Source of the DNA: Thiopseudomonas denitrificans
GTDB lineage: Bacteria; Pseudomonadota; Gammaproteobacteria; Pseudomonadales; Pseudomonadaceae
Direction: 5' to 3'
Assembly (NCBI RefSeq): GCF_002866065.1
Contig: NZ_LNJZ01000003.1
Location: forward strand, 262,667 to 326,666
Length of the DNA: 64,000 bases
Part shown: positions 37,015 through 46,352 of the stretch, piece after piece
How positions within the stretch are numbered: the first letter of the stretch is position 1
Layout: every line of letters begins with the position of its first letter
The notes under the pieces: model-generated
The model's database searches: none
Told to the model about the DNA's origin: nothing
Seen by the model: only the letters and a program-made list of their open reading frames with translations
Position numbers and translations under genes: made by a program

Positions 37015-37117
37015 GTAGGTTCGAATTTATTCGAACAATGGCTGACGCAGCCGGACATTTGGTAGATCTTTGTGCGAATGAATTCGCACCTACAGGTTGC
37101 CCGATCAAGTCGGGCAA
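37015..37117. repeat. REP inverted pair plus a third palindrome
   Basis: GTAGG-headed TTCGAATTTATTCGAA (37015-37036) and GTGCGAATGAATTCGCAC ending in CCTAC (37072-37093) are exact repeats of the elements at 7566-7645, in the same order and opposite head orientation. A further palindrome, TTGCCCGA-TCAAG-TCGGGCAA (37097-37117), directly follows. Confidence 0.85.
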
Positions 37118-37263
37118 TGTCGAAGAGCAGATATGGCATCAACCCGTAATCATGCCTCGCCCCACACAGGGTGACGACAGTGAAACCACTGCCGACGGGC
37201 TTCCATGCGACAGCAGCCCGCCAAAGGCGGGCCACAATCTCCCCACCCGCACAAGGTGACGTT

Positions 37264-37350
37264 GGCTGGTCGGGGTGTTGCGTCAGGCCTTTAGCGGTTT
37301 GGGCCGAAGGACCGAACCAGCGGCAGCCTGATGCAATACCCCGACCAGCC
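37264..37350 (-). repeat. Composite hairpin element, family 2, copy 2
   Basis: Arms 37264-37288 and 37326-37350 pair over 25 bases; the only two exceptions are G-T wobbles. The core 37289-37325, read on the minus strand, matches the copy at 36554-36590 at 34 of 37 positions. It ends 20 bases before the original stop codon of betT. Confidence 0.8.
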
Positions 37351-37370
37351 TATTCACAGCAGTGCAAAAC

Positions 37371-37565
37371 CTACTCCCGTACAACATGCAAAAAGTGCAT
37401 ATGCTGATCGTACTGGCTGAGAATATCCTCGATCACCTCATCCTTGGTCCAACCCATGATGTCGTAATCCTGGCCACCTTCCAGCAGGTGCACTTCGGCA
37501 CGGAAGTACTTGCGCTCCAGTTCGCAGGCCTCGTCGTCATCCTGGCAGCTGAAGTCCGGGGCAGA
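37371..37565 (-). pseudogene. Out-of-frame C-terminal tail of betT
   Basis: Read in the frame that follows the deletion, this stretch encodes about 60 residues of the BetT C-terminal domain with a normal TAG stop. It has protein-like composition and the family's acidic/aromatic pattern. It is separated from the main frame by a shift near the CCCC run at about 37555-37560. Confidence 0.75.
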
Positions 37566-39337
37566 TAGGCACGCGGGCGTACTTCGTAGAGGAAGTTGAC
37601 CTCGGCATTGTGCTGCACCTCGAACTGCACGCGGTTTTCCTTGCCTTCGCGTACCTCAACTTCCAGACCCTGCTTGCGCAGTTCGATGGCAATCTCTTCG
37701 GCGGCCGGTTTGACCACCTCGTCGAGGAAACGGTTGACGTGGGCACGGCGCGGGAAACTGACCATGTTGCGCAGGCGGCGTTGCCAGGACACGTTGCTGC
37801 TGCGGCTGGCAGTGGACTGTTGCAGCAGCATGCGTTTGGTCGAGTCAATGTGCAGTGCGCGCAATAGGCCCCACATGGACGCCAGCAATACCGCCGAGAA
37901 CGGCAGGGCACTGGCAATGGTAACCGTCTGCAGGGCCGTAAGGCCGCCGCTGAGCAGCAGGGCAATGGCTACGATACCTGTGGATGAAGTCCAGAAGATG
38001 CGCTGCCACACCGGAGTGTTGATCTGGCCGCCGGAGGCGAGCATGTCGATTACCAGTGAACCGGAATCCGCCGAGGTAACAAAAAACAAGAACACCATGG
38101 CTACCGCCACCAGCGACAGCACGCTGCTAAGCGGGAAGTGTTCCAGAAAGTTGAACAGCGCCAGCGAGGAGTCGGCGCTGACGGTTTCGGCCAGTTCCAC
38201 CATGTCGCGGTTGAGGATCATGTCGATGGCTGTGTTGCCGAATACGGTCATCCACGCCAGAGTGAATCCGGTTGGCACCAGCAGTACGCCGGTAATGAAC
38301 TGGCGGATGGTGCGGCCACGGGAGATGCGGGCAATGAACATGCCGACAAAGGGTGACCAGGAAATCCACCAGCCCCAGTAGAACAGCGTCCAGCCGCCGA
38401 TCCAGTCGGTCGGCTCGTAGGCGTACAGGTTGAAAGTCTTGCTGACGATTTCGGACAGGTAACTACCGGTGTTCTGCACGAAGGACTTGAACAGGAAGGC
38501 AGTCGGACCGAAAGCCAGTACCAGCAGCATCAGGATGACGGCCAGCACCAGAGTGATTTCCGACAGGATCTTGATGCCGCGGTCCAGCCCGCTGGCCACC
38601 GACAGGGTTGCCAGCGCGGTGGCGACCACAATCAGGATGACCTGGATGGTTTCGTTGACCGGCAGATCGAACAGGTAGTTGAAGCCACTGTTGATCTGCA
38701 ACACGCCGAAACCCAGCGAAGTGGCGATACCGAATACGGTGCCGATGATGGCGAAGATGTCGATGGCATGGCCGATCGGGCCGTAGATGCGCTCACCGAT
38801 CAGCGGGTAGAGCGCCGAGCGCAGGGTCAGCGGCAGGCCATGGCGGTAACAGAAGAACGCCAGCACCAGCGCGACAATGGCATAAATCGCCCAGGCATGC
38901 AGACCCCAGTGGAAGAAGGTCAGTTTCATCGCTTCCTTGGCCGCCTCGACCGTACCGGGCTCACCAACTGGCGGAGTGAGAAAGTGCATGACCGGCTCGG
39001 CGACACCGAAAAACATCAGGCCGATGCCCATGCCGGTGGAGAACAGCATGGCAAACCAGGAAGAGTTTTTGTAATCGGGGGTGCTGTGGTCGGGACCAAG
39101 CTTGATGTCGCCATAACGGCTCATGGCCATGAAGGCAATGCCCATCAGGATCAGGGCAACGGTGAGAACGTAGAACCAGCTGACGTTCTCCATGATCCAG
39201 CCCTGCACTGCGCCAAACGCGGTCTGGGCGACGTCGGGGGCGGCACTGGCAAAGATCACCAGGGTAATGATGATGGCGGCCGAAATATAAAAGACGGGTG
39301 GGTTGATGGTCCCACTGCGTTGCGTGGGTGTTTGCAT
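37433..39337 (-). CDS. betT: BCCT family choline/betaine transporter, frameshifted near the C-terminus
   Basis: Protein of 634 residues of the BCCT family: 12 membrane segments with the tryptophan-rich signature WTLFYWGWWISWSPFVGMFIARIS split over helix 8, and a long cytoplasmic C-terminal domain as in BetT. Proton- or sodium-coupled uptake of choline or betaine for osmoprotection is expected. After YEVRPRAYL the frame ends in a cysteine- and threonine-rich tail that looks unrelated. In the next frame the normal tail continues (DDDEACELERKYFR, MGWTKDEVIEDILS) to a TAG at 37371-37373. A one-base deletion near 37555-37565 explains this, by a real mutation or a sequencing error. AAGGAG precedes the ATG. 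Confidence 0.88.
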   Translation of the reverse strand: MQTPTQRSGTINPPVFYISAAIIITLVIFASAAPDVAQTAFGAVQGWIMENVSWFYVLTVALILMGIAFMAMSRYGDIKLGPDHSTPDYKNSSWFAMLFSTGMGIGLMFFGVAEPVMHFLTPPVGEPGTVEAAKEAMKLTFFHWGLHAWAIYAIVALVLAFFCYRHGLPLTLRSALYPLIGERIYGPIGHAIDIFAIIGTVFGIATSLGFGVLQINSGFNYLFDLPVNETIQVILIVVATALATLSVASGLDRGIKILSEITLVLAVILMLLVLAFGPTAFLFKSFVQNTGSYLSEIVSKTFNLYAYEPTDWIGGWTLFYWGWWISWSPFVGMFIARISRGRTIRQFITGVLLVPTGFTLAWMTVFGNTAIDMILNRDMVELAETVSADSSLALFNFLEHFPLSSVLSLVAVAMVFLFFVTSADSGSLVIDMLASGGQINTPVWQRIFWTSSTGIVAIALLLSGGLTALQTVTIASALPFSAVLLASMWGLLRALHIDSTKRMLLQQSTASRSSNVSWQRRLRNMVSFPRRAHVNRFLDEVVKPAAEEIAIELRKQGLEVEVREGKENRVQFEVQHNAEVNFLYEVRPRAYLPRTSAARMTTRPANWSASTSVPKCTCWKVARITTSWVGPRMR

Positions 39338-39397
39338 GAGGACTCCTTGTGACTGACAGGGTCAGTACCTGGCTCGATGGATATCTGCACGGCAGAT

Positions 39398-39421
39398 AAA
39401 AAAGACAGCACCTCCTGGTGC
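39398..39421 (-). terminator. Possible attenuator in the betT leader
   Basis: On the minus strand GCACC-AGGA-GGTGC is followed within four bases by six T. It lies about 60 bases before the betT start, so it could terminate early transcripts. The stem is only 5 bp, so confidence is low. Confidence 0.33.
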
Positions 39422-39641
39422 CAACCGGTAGTCGACTTGATAATCAGTCACTAATGGCCTGCATGGCAAGCCGTATTCCTTACATTCCGGCAGTAGCCCG
39501 CAATCCCGGCTGACGGGAAATTTGGGGCAGGTCGCGATAAAAACGGGATACAGGGTAGCAAAATGACCGCAAAAGCGCAAAAAGGCTTCCGCGAGCTATC
39601 AGGAACCGTCTTTTTCATCAGAGGGGGATAGATTGTACAAG

Positions 39642-39671
39642 AACGATTGCCTGCCATGGCAGGCAATCGTT
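39642..39671 (-). terminator. Hairpin terminator after the RhlE-like helicase
   Basis: AACGATTGCCTGCC pairs with GGCAGGCAATCGTT over 14 bases around a minimal loop. It follows the helicase stop by about 15 bases; the T run on the minus strand is imperfect (TTCTTGT). Confidence 0.7.
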
Positions 39672-39685
39672 TTCACCGGCGGCCG

Positions 39686-41587
39686 TCAGTCACGCAAGCC
39701 GAGCAGGGCGGGGCGCTCCTTTTTCGGGCTGCGGGCGTTTTCCAGTTGCTCCAGCTGTTCCAGGCTGGGCAGACGCTCGCCCTTGCGGATGATCAGCGGT
39801 GCGTTGCCGGCTTGCTCACGTTCGCGTTTGGCGGCGATATAGGCTGGTGTCGGGTCGGCCTTGACGAACAGGTCGGGGTTTTGCTGATGACGCTGGTTCT
39901 GGCGGCGGCCAGTGTTGTTGCGGCCGGCACCAGCACCCTGCTGAGGGCTGCGGTTGTTGTTGCGTGCAGCCCGCGGGCGGCGTTCGCTGGGGGCTTGCTG
40001 GCGGCCACGGTTACCGCTGGCGACACCGGGCTTGTTCTTGTAGGGGCTGACGTAGTCGACGCTGTTGCCGAAGTTGTCGATTTCGTCATCCAGAAACTCT
40101 TCCGGATCACGATCGGGTGGCAGCGCCGGTTTGCCGGCAGCATTGTGCGTATTGCGATTGTTGCGCGTGGTCTGGCGGGGGTTGCTGTCGCGGTTCTGGT
40201 TGCGCTGGCGCTGGTTGCGACCCTTGCCTTGCTCGTTGCCGGAATCGGCTTCGGCGGTTGCGGCAGCTTTTTGCCGACCCCTGTTCTGTTGTTTGTTGTC
40301 GGTGGCATCCTGCTGGCCTTTGCGGCGGCCACGGGATTCCTGGTCGTTGCGCTGGCTTTTGCCGCCCGCCTGCCGGCGCTGGTTGCGAACCGGCTCCTGC
40401 TCGGCCTGTTCGGCTTCTTCAGCTTTCAGGCCGGCTTCGATGGCCTGGTTGATGTCAAAGCCCATCCAGTCACCTTCGGGGATGCGCTGGCCGGTGACTT
40501 TCTCGATGTCGCGCAGCAGTTTCTGCTCGCTATGGGCAACCAGGGACACGGCTTCGCCCGGACGGCCGGCACGGCCGGTACGGCCAATGCGGTGTACGTA
40601 GTCTTCCTCGACGTTGGGCAGCTCGTAGTTGACCACGTGGGGCAGCTGGTCGATGTCCAGACCACGGGCGGCAATGTCGGTGGCGACCAGAATGCGGATC
40701 TCGTTGGCCTTGAAGTCGGCCAGTGCCTTGGTGCGGGCATTCTGGCTCTTGTTGCCGTGAATGGCGGCAGCCGGCAGACCGTTCTTGCTCAGGTACTCGG
40801 CAAGGCGGTTGGCACCGTGCTTGGTGCGGGTGAATACCAGCACCTGCTCCCAGGCACCCATGGTGATCAGGTGGGCCAGCAGCGCACGCTTGTGCGGTGC
40901 GGGGATCAGGAACATGCTCTGCTTGATGCGCTCCACCGTGGTGTTGGGCGGTGTCACCTCGATGCGTACCGGGTTGTGCAGCAGGCGGTTGGCCAGTGCA
41001 GTGATGTCTTTGGAGAAAGTGGCAGAGAACAGCAGGTTCTGGCGCTTGGCCGGCAACTGTTTCAGGACCTTTTTCACGTCATGGATGAAGCCCATGTCGA
41101 GCATGCGGTCGGCTTCGTCCAGCACTAGGGTGTCAACGGCGCTGAGGTCCACGGCTTTCTGGCCGATCAGGTCGAGCAGGCGGCCGGGGCAGGCCACCAG
41201 TACGTCCAGCCCCTTGGCCAGTGCACGGATTTGCGGGTTGATGCCAACGCCGCCAAACACGCAGGCACTGCGAAACGGCAGCTGGGTGGCATACAGGCGA
41301 AAGCTTTCTTCAACCTGGGCGGCCAGCTCGCGGGTGGGTGCCAGCACCAGAACCCTTGTCTGCTTTGGCAGGCGGGCCGGCTCCTGGTTGTCGGCGAAGA
41401 TTTTTTGCAGGATGGGCAGCGCGAAGCCGCCGGTCTTGCCGGTGCCGGTCTGGGCGGCAACCATCAGGTCCTGTCCCTGCAGGGCGGCCGGAATGGCCTG
41501 CTGCTGGACGGGGGTGGGCGTTTCATAACCGGCGTTATGCACGGCGGTAACCAGGGCTTGAGATAAACCGAGTGAAGCAAAGGACAT
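39686..41587 (-). CDS. rhlE: RhlE-like DEAD-box RNA helicase
   Basis: Protein of 633 residues. Q motif [26 protein letters not shown] (I), [10 protein letters not shown] (DEAD), SATFS (III) and [11 protein letters not shown] (VI) fill the first 370 residues. The last 250 residues are low-complexity, rich in Arg, Asn, Gln and Gly ([16 protein letters not shown]), as in RNA-binding tails of RhlE proteins. It remodels RNA in ribosome assembly or mRNA decay. AGGAAG precedes the ATG at 41587. Confidence 0.9.
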   Translation of the reverse strand: MSFASLGLSQALVTAVHNAGYETPTPVQQQAIPAALQGQDLMVAAQTGTGKTGGFALPILQKIFADNQEPARLPKQTRVLVLAPTRELAAQVEESFRLYATQLPFRSACVFGGVGINPQIRALAKGLDVLVACPGRLLDLIGQKAVDLSAVDTLVLDEADRMLDMGFIHDVKKVLKQLPAKRQNLLFSATFSKDITALANRLLHNPVRIEVTPPNTTVERIKQSMFLIPAPHKRALLAHLITMGAWEQVLVFTRTKHGANRLAEYLSKNGLPAAAIHGNKSQNARTKALADFKANEIRILVATDIAARGLDIDQLPHVVNYELPNVEEDYVHRIGRTGRAGRPGEAVSLVAHSEQKLLRDIEKVTGQRIPEGDWMGFDINQAIEAGLKAEEAEQAEQEPVRNQRRQAGGKSQRNDQESRGRRKGQQDATDNKQQNRGRQKAAATAEADSGNEQGKGRNQRQRNQNRDSNPRQTTRNNRNTHNAAGKPALPPDRDPEEFLDDEIDNFGNSVDYVSPYKNKPGVASGNRGRQQAPSERRPRAARNNNRSPQQGAGAGRNNTGRRQNQRHQQNPDLFVKADPTPAYIAAKREREQAGNAPLIIRKGERLPSLEQLEQLENARSPKKERPALLGLRD

Positions 41588-41868
41588 GCAGTCTTCCTGT
41601 GAATCGGCGGTGCCGATTGATGGGCGCAATGTATAAAATCAGACAGTCAGCGAATATTCACTCCATCGAAGTATTTGGCCTTGCGCCAGGAAAAATACCG
41701 GATGGCAACTGTCTGTTGAAAATCATGGCTTCAGCGGGAATGACGGGCAGCGCTGCATGCTTTGGCACGTGTTGCATTGTGTGCATGGAGTCGTGTAGCG
41801 AACACCGTTGACGGGTCGTCTGTTTCCTGTCTGCAGGTTGTGCAGACAGGATGTTCGCTTGCATGCGC

Positions 41869-42717
41869 TTACTGGCGCTGACTGAGCTGAAGGTTATTCC
41901 AAATGGCCAGGCTGGGTATGGACTGGTTCAGTGTGTAGAAATGCAGTCCGGGTGCGCCACCCTGCAGCAGCTGTTCGCACATCTTGCTGATGGTTTCGGT
42001 GCCAAACGCCTGGATGCTGTCGCTGTCGTCGCCGTAGGCTTCGAGCTGTTTGCGGATCCAGCGGGGGAGTTCGGCACCACAGGCATCAGAGAAACGTGCC
42101 AGTTTGCTGTAGTTGGTGATCGGCATGATGCCGGGCACGATTGGAATATCGACGCCAAGTCTACGCACTCTGTCGACAAAATAAAAGTAACAGTCGGCAT
42201 TAAAGAAATATTGGGTGATCGCGCTGTTGGCGCCGGCTTGTACTTTACGCACGAAATTTTGCAGATCGTCTTCGAAATTACGGGCCTGGGGGTGCATCTC
42301 CGGGTAGGCGGCGACCTCGATGAAAAAGTGGTTGCCGGTTTCCTCGCGGATGAATTCGACCAGTTCGTTGGCGTAACGCAGCTCGCCGTTGGCCATGCCC
42401 ATGCCTGAGGGCAGATCACCGCGCAGGGCAACGATGCGCTTGATGCCGTTGTCCTTGTAGAGGTTGAGCAGCTCGCGCAGCTCCTGTTTGCTGTCGCCGA
42501 CGCAGGACAGGTGCGGAGCGGTAGGAATACCGGTGTCCTTGTCCAGTTGCAGTACGGTGTTCAGGGTGCGGTCACGGGTGGAGCCGCCGGCACCATAGGT
42601 GCAAGAGAAGAACTCGGGTTTGTAGCCGGCCAGCTCTTTGGCCGTGGCCAGCAGTTTCTCGTGGCCGGCTTCGGTCTTGGTCGGGAAGAACTCGAAGCTG
42701 AAACGTTGCTTTGACAT
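41869..42717 (-). CDS. metF: 5,10-methylenetetrahydrofolate reductase MetF
   Basis: Protein of 282 residues. The start SKQRFSFEFFPTKTEAGHEK and the RTLNTVLQL, HLSCVG and ALRGDLP segments are typical of MetF, an FAD enzyme that makes 5-methyltetrahydrofolate for methionine synthesis. It is downstream of ahcY on the same strand, as in other pseudomonads, but 468 bases away because two composite hairpins lie between. The extended frame upstream of 42717 is translated repeat DNA. Confidence 0.95.
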   Translation of the reverse strand: MSKQRFSFEFFPTKTEAGHEKLLATAKELAGYKPEFFSCTYGAGGSTRDRTLNTVLQLDKDTGIPTAPHLSCVGDSKQELRELLNLYKDNGIKRIVALRGDLPSGMGMANGELRYANELVEFIREETGNHFFIEVAAYPEMHPQARNFEDDLQNFVRKVQAGANSAITQYFFNADCYFYFVDRVRRLGVDIPIVPGIMPITNYSKLARFSDACGAELPRWIRKQLEAYGDDSDSIQAFGTETISKMCEQLLQGGAPGLHFYTLNQSIPSLAIWNNLQLSQRQ

Positions 42718-42786
42718 GGTTTTATCTCTTTTGTGCTTTGTTCTGTTGTTTTTGCTGTGCAGTTGGGTGTTTTGGTGATGGTGGTT

Positions 42787-42894
42787 GCAGCAGCGGGGTA
42801 CAGGTTCCGCAGGGTCGCTGCAAGTACGTCCATGTAAGCTTGGCGCCGCCATCCCTGGCGGCACAGCCCTGCTACACCTGCACCCCGCTGCTGC
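42787..42894 (+). repeat. Composite three-stem hairpin element, family 1, copy 2
   Basis: Outer arms start with GCAGCAGCGGGGT (42787-42799) and end with ACCCCGCTGCTGC (about 42882-42894). The middle stem is GCAGGG (42809-42814) with CCCTGC (42867-42872). The inner hairpin is GCCGCCA/TGGCGGC. The conserved 5' strand includes GCAAGTACGTCC as in the other two copies, but the stems differ in sequence. Confidence 0.8.
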
Positions 42895-43021
42895 TACAAA
42901 CTCCGTGCAATCTGCACGCTTGGTGATGGCGAGACTAATCCAGCCATAACCATCAACCATAAAGGTGCTGGTTAATGTTGCACCTAGCGTGCAGCCCGCA
43001 CCCCAAACTCCCAGCCTGCAC

Positions 43022-43144
43022 GGTGTATGTGGGGTGTCTGCTGTAGTGAAGCAAAGCCTGCAACGCCAAGGATGGCGTTGCGGAGCCTACAGGGACGTAC
43101 TTGCGGCGTCTTTGCGCAACTACAGCAGACATCCCCTATGCACC
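43022..43144 (-). repeat. Composite three-stem hairpin element, family 1, copy 3
   Basis: Outer arms include GGGGTGTCTGCTGTAG (43031-43046) and its inverse at 43120-43136 with one bulge; weaker pairing extends to 43022/43144. The middle stem is GCAAAG (43051-43056) with CTTTGC (43110-43115). The 52-base core 43057-43108 is the exact reverse complement of 10211-10262. Confidence 0.8.
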
Positions 43145-43185
43145 ACAGCAAAAAACACCCTCAAATACACCACCAAAAGCCAGAA

Positions 43186-44571
43186 TCAATAGCGATAGGT
43201 ATCCGGCTTGTATGGGCCATCCACTGCTACACCAATATAGTCTGCCTGGGTCTGGGTCATGCGGGTCAGTACGCCGCCGAAGCCTTTGACCATTTCCAGC
43301 GCCACTTCTTCGTCCAGCTTCTTGGGCAGCACTTCCACGGTCAGGCGCTGGGCCTGGGTAGCAGCGTCCTGGTCGGCAAACTTCAGGTCGAACAGGTGGA
43401 TCTGGGCCAGCACCTGGTTGGCGAAGGAACCGTCCATGATGCGGCTGGGGTGGCCGGTGGCGTTGCCCAGGTTGACCAGACGGCCCTCGGCCAGCAGGAT
43501 CAGGTAGTCGTCGTTGGCCGGATCAACGGTTTTGCCGGTACGGTGGATCTTGTGCACCTGTGGCTTGACCTCTTCCCAGGCCCAGTTGCTGCGCATGTAA
43601 GCGGTGTCGATCTCGTTGTCAAAGTGGCCGATGTTGCAGACAACGGCACGCTTTTTCAGGGCTTTCAGCATCGGTGCATCACAGACGTTGACGTTGCCGG
43701 TGGTGGTGACGATCAGGTCGATCTTGCCCAGCAGCTGCTGGTCGATGCAGGTGTCGGTGCCGTCATTTTCGCCGTTGAGGTACGGGGAAACCAGCTCGAA
43801 GCCGTCCATGCAGGCCTGCATGGCGCAGATCGGGTCGACTTCGGTGACCTTGACGATCATGCCTTCCTGGCGCAGCGATTGCGCCGAGCCCTTGCCCACG
43901 TCGCCGTAACCGATTACCAGCGCCTGTTTGCCGGACAGCAGGTGGTCGGTGCCGCGCTTGATGGCATCGTTCAGGCTGTGACGGCAGCCGTATTTGTTGT
44001 CGTTCTTGCTCTTGGTAACCGAATCGTTGACGTTGATGGCCGGCACTTTCAGGGTGCCTTTTTTCAGCATCTCGACCAAACGGTGTACGCCGGTGGTGGT
44101 TTCTTCGGTGATGCCGTGTACGTTTTTCAGTACTTCAGGGTAGCGCTCGTGCAGGATTGCGGTCAGGTCGCCGCCGTCGTCCAGCACCATGTTGGCAGCC
44201 CATGGCTGGCCGTCCTTGAGGATGGTTTGCTCGATGCACCACTCGTATTCCTCTTCGGTCTCGCCCTTCCAGGCGAATACCGGAATGCCGGCAGCGGCAA
44301 TGGCGGCAGCGGCCTGATCCTGGGTGGAAAAGATGTTGCAGGATGACCAGCGTACTTCCGCGCCCAGCTCGATCAGGGTCTCGATCAGTACCGCGGTCTG
44401 GATGGTCATGTGAATGCAGCCGAGGATTTTCGCGCCTTTCAGCGGCTGCTGGCCGGCATATTTGCGGCGCAGACCCATCAGGGCAGGCATTTCGGATTCG
44501 GCGATGATGATTTCTTTGCGGCCCCAGTCGGCCAGCGTGATATCGGCAACTTTATAGTCGTTGGCGCTCAT
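43186..44571 (-). CDS. ahcY: S-adenosylhomocysteine hydrolase AhcY
   Basis: Protein of 461 residues. Splits S-adenosylhomocysteine into adenosine and homocysteine with bound [23 protein letters not shown] and [16 protein letters not shown] (NAD site) are conserved, and the C-terminus YKPDTYRY matches the family end with its active-site lysine/tyrosine. GGAGTAC precedes the ATG. A SAH riboswitch lies in the leader, so expression should rise when the substrate accumulates. Confidence 0.97.
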   Translation of the reverse strand: MSANDYKVADITLADWGRKEIIIAESEMPALMGLRRKYAGQQPLKGAKILGCIHMTIQTAVLIETLIELGAEVRWSSCNIFSTQDQAAAAIAAAGIPVFAWKGETEEEYEWCIEQTILKDGQPWAANMVLDDGGDLTAILHERYPEVLKNVHGITEETTTGVHRLVEMLKKGTLKVPAINVNDSVTKSKNDNKYGCRHSLNDAIKRGTDHLLSGKQALVIGYGDVGKGSAQSLRQEGMIVKVTEVDPICAMQACMDGFELVSPYLNGENDGTDTCIDQQLLGKIDLIVTTTGNVNVCDAPMLKALKKRAVVCNIGHFDNEIDTAYMRSNWAWEEVKPQVHKIHRTGKTVDPANDDYLILLAEGRLVNLGNATGHPSRIMDGSFANQVLAQIHLFDLKFADQDAATQAQRLTVEVLPKKLDEEVALEMVKGFGGVLTRMTQTQADYIGVAVDGPYKPDTYRY

Positions 44572-44604
44572 GTAATGAGTACTCCATTCGTGTCATTGAA
44601 GTCG

Positions 44605-44689
44605 AACGGGCGCCGTTGCAAAGAGTGCGGGAAACCGCAGGGACATCGCACGAGCCTGACAGAGAACCTGCTGCAGCGCCCCTCGTGCA
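44605..44689 (-). promoter_or_regulatory. S-adenosylhomocysteine (SAH) riboswitch
   Basis: Read on the minus strand, the leader has GCACGAGGGGCGCTGC, then GTCAGGCTCGTGC closing the first stem, and later GCAACGGCGCCC that pairs with GGGCGC to form the pseudoknot. These are the conserved blocks of the SAH riboswitch, which turns on ahcY and related genes. It lies 34 bases upstream of the ahcY ATG. Confidence 0.9.
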
Positions 44690-44702
44690 ATAAAGGAGGC
44701 AG

Positions 44703-44708
44703 AGTATA
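44703..44708 (-). promoter_or_regulatory. -10 box of the ahcY promoter
   Basis: TATACT on the minus strand, about 14 bases before the riboswitch begins, places the transcription start near 44696. The -35 region is weak, and no consensus match is visible 16-18 bases upstream. Confidence 0.55.
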
Positions 44709-44849
44709 ACGGATGGGCTCTGCGACTGCACGCTGTGCAGCGCAGAATGACGGAGTACGGCCTTGCAGTATGCGTTCGAGCGCGGAATGACAGTGAAAAG
44801 GGCACTATCTGGGGTATCATGCCGGCTTTGTTCCTGTTGTGGAAAAGCC

Positions 44850-45680
44850 ATGCTCAGTTATCGCCATTCCTTTCACGCCGGCAACTTTGCCGATGTCCTG
44901 AAACACATCATCCTGCTGGAGATGCTGCAGCACATGACGGCCAAGGAAAAGGGCTTCGCCTATGTGGATACCCATGGCGGTGCCGGACTGTACAACCTGC
45001 AGTCGGCGCAGGCGGACAAGCTGCAGGAATATCAGGATGGTGTCGCCAAGCTGATGGATCTGGACTGGCCGGAGCTGGCGCTGTACCGCGAGGCGATTGC
45101 CGATGTGAACAAGAGCGGTGCGCTGAAACTCTACCCCGGCTCGCCTCTGTTTGCCGCCAGATGGCTGCGCCCGCAGGATCATGGCTGGTTTCACGAGCTG
45201 CACCCTGACGACTTTCCCCGTTTGCAGGCCAACCTCAAGCCATACCGCAAATGCAAGGTGTACAACAGCGATGGCCTGGCCGGTTTGCTCGCGGTGCTGC
45301 CGCCGCAGAGCCGTCGGGCACTGGTGCTGATTGACCCGTCCTACGAGCTGAAAACCGAGTACGATCAGGTCGCCAGGACCCTGCTGGCGGCACACAAGAA
45401 GTTTTCCAGTGGCACCTATGCCATCTGGTATCCGGTGGTGGAGCGTCAGCGGATCGATCGCATGCAAAAGCAGCTGGTCAAGGCCGGCATCAAGGATATC
45501 CAGGTGTTCGAGCTGGGGCTGGCGCCCGATAGCCCGGGTCGAGGCATGACAGCTTCCGGCATGCTGGTGGTCAATCCGCCCTGGCAGATGATGGAGAAAA
45601 TGCAGAAACTGCTACCACGACTGGCCAGGGTGCTGGACAAGGACGGCAAGGCATTTGCCCGCTGCACGCAGCTGTCCTGA
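44850..45680 (+). CDS. rlmJ: 23S rRNA (adenine-2030-N6)-methyltransferase RlmJ
   Basis: Protein of 276 residues. MLSYRHSFHAGNFADVLKH is the characteristic start of RlmJ, followed by YVDTHGGAGLYNL (SAM site) and LIDPSYELKTEY (catalytic DPPY-like motif). It methylates A2030 of 23S rRNA. The ATG at 44850 gives this start; upstream in-frame codons to 44763 have no support. A TATCAT -10-like box lies near 44816. Confidence 0.94.
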   Translation: MLSYRHSFHAGNFADVLKHIILLEMLQHMTAKEKGFAYVDTHGGAGLYNLQSAQADKLQEYQDGVAKLMDLDWPELALYREAIADVNKSGALKLYPGSPLFAARWLRPQDHGWFHELHPDDFPRLQANLKPYRKCKVYNSDGLAGLLAVLPPQSRRALVLIDPSYELKTEYDQVARTLLAAHKKFSSGTYAIWYPVVERQRIDRMQKQLVKAGIKDIQVFELGLAPDSPGRGMTASGMLVVNPPWQMMEKMQKLLPRLARVLDKDGKAFARCTQLS

Positions 45681-45686
45681 GGACGG

Positions 45687-46118
45687 TTAGCGCTTGAGCG
45701 CCAGCACCAGTACGCCGCCGGCAATCATGGCAATGCCCGACCATTCGCGCAGTGATGGGCGTTCACCCAGAAACAGTACGGCAAACAGCACCACCAGCAC
45801 GATGCTGAACTTGTCGATGGGCGCCACCTTGGAGGCTTCACCCAGTTTCAGCGCACGGAAGTAACACACCCACGAAGCGCCGGTGGCCAGCGCCGACAGG
45901 CCGAGAAACCACCAGGTGCGGGGTGACAGTGTCAGCGGGTTGCTCCATTTGCCGGTGGCCATGACAAAGGCGGCCAGCACCAGCAGGATGATGGCGGTGC
46001 GGATCAGGGTGGCCAGGTCGGAGTCGACATCCTGTACACCCAGCTTGACGAAGATTGCCGTCAGCGCGGCAAAAACGGCAGAGAGAAAAGCCCAGTAGAA
46101 CCAGCCGTGCGTTGCCAT
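45687..46118 (-). CDS. EamA family small membrane transporter
   Basis: Protein of 143 residues with five hydrophobic segments: a single EamA domain instead of the usual two, as in short DMT-superfamily members that work as dimers. The ending EWSGIAMIAGGVLVLALKR is typical. Substrate unknown. It is convergent with rlmJ. Confidence 0.85.
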   Translation of the reverse strand: MATHGWFYWAFLSAVFAALTAIFVKLGVQDVDSDLATLIRTAIILLVLAAFVMATGKWSNPLTLSPRTWWFLGLSALATGASWVCYFRALKLGEASKVAPIDKFSIVLVVLFAVLFLGERPSLREWSGIAMIAGGVLVLALKR

Positions 46119-46352
46119 TGATCCGCGCTCCCGGGAGAAATAACCGGCAGACTAGCACGGAGCGGCTGACCGGATAAAGCCTGTTTCAGCCGTGTCGACA
46201 GAGCATTGCAGAGACACTCGCCGCTTAAATTCCAGCCGTGAAACTGTTACCCTTGCCGGTCGTGATTTTGGGGCAGCTGACAGGCGTTTTCGCAGGGGCG
46301 GACATGTCAAACACCGGCTGCCCCCGTACTTGCGCCAGAGTGGAATGTTGAA

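Larger units (their letters stand above)
36433..37370. other. Repeat-rich gene desert between rep and betT
   Basis: About 940 bases without a supported gene. It holds, in order, a composite hairpin (36528-36615), a plain GGCCGCC/GGCGGCC hairpin (36648-36664), a 7-bp tandem repeat (36747-36823), a hairpin with ATTCTGCG/CGCAGAAT arms (36851-36882), a REP inverted pair (37015-37093), a TTGCCCGA/TCGGGCAA palindrome (37097-37117), and a second composite hairpin (37264-37350). Frames here lack ribosome-binding sites and protein-like composition. Confidence 0.8.
39338..39685. other. Gap between betT and the helicase gene
   Basis: This 348-base gap carries the betT promoter region and the helicase terminator. 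Near betT it holds three short hairpins read on the minus strand, one followed by T6 (39398-39421). I see no supported gene; short frames lack ribosome-binding sites. Confidence 0.6.
42718..43185. other. metF upstream region filled by two composite hairpins
   Basis: This 468-base gap between ahcY and metF contains family 1 hairpins at 42787-42894 and 43022-43144, in opposite orientation and 127 bases apart. No supported gene. The metF ribosome-binding region (AAAAGAGATAAAACC) and probably its promoter lie in the part nearest metF. Confidence 0.75.

Noticed and set aside
39647-41128. Plus-strand frame of 493 codons opposite the RhlE-like helicase
   Set aside because: Antisense shadow; the helicase motifs on the minus strand are complete.
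41826-41851. CCTGTCTGCA/TGCAGACAGG hairpin after metF
   Set aside because: A good 10-bp stem, but without a T run on either strand, so I cannot call it a terminator. It may be a repeat.
42718-42960. N-terminal extension of MetF
   Set aside because: It is translated repeat DNA rich in Cys, Pro and His; the normal MetF start is at 42717.
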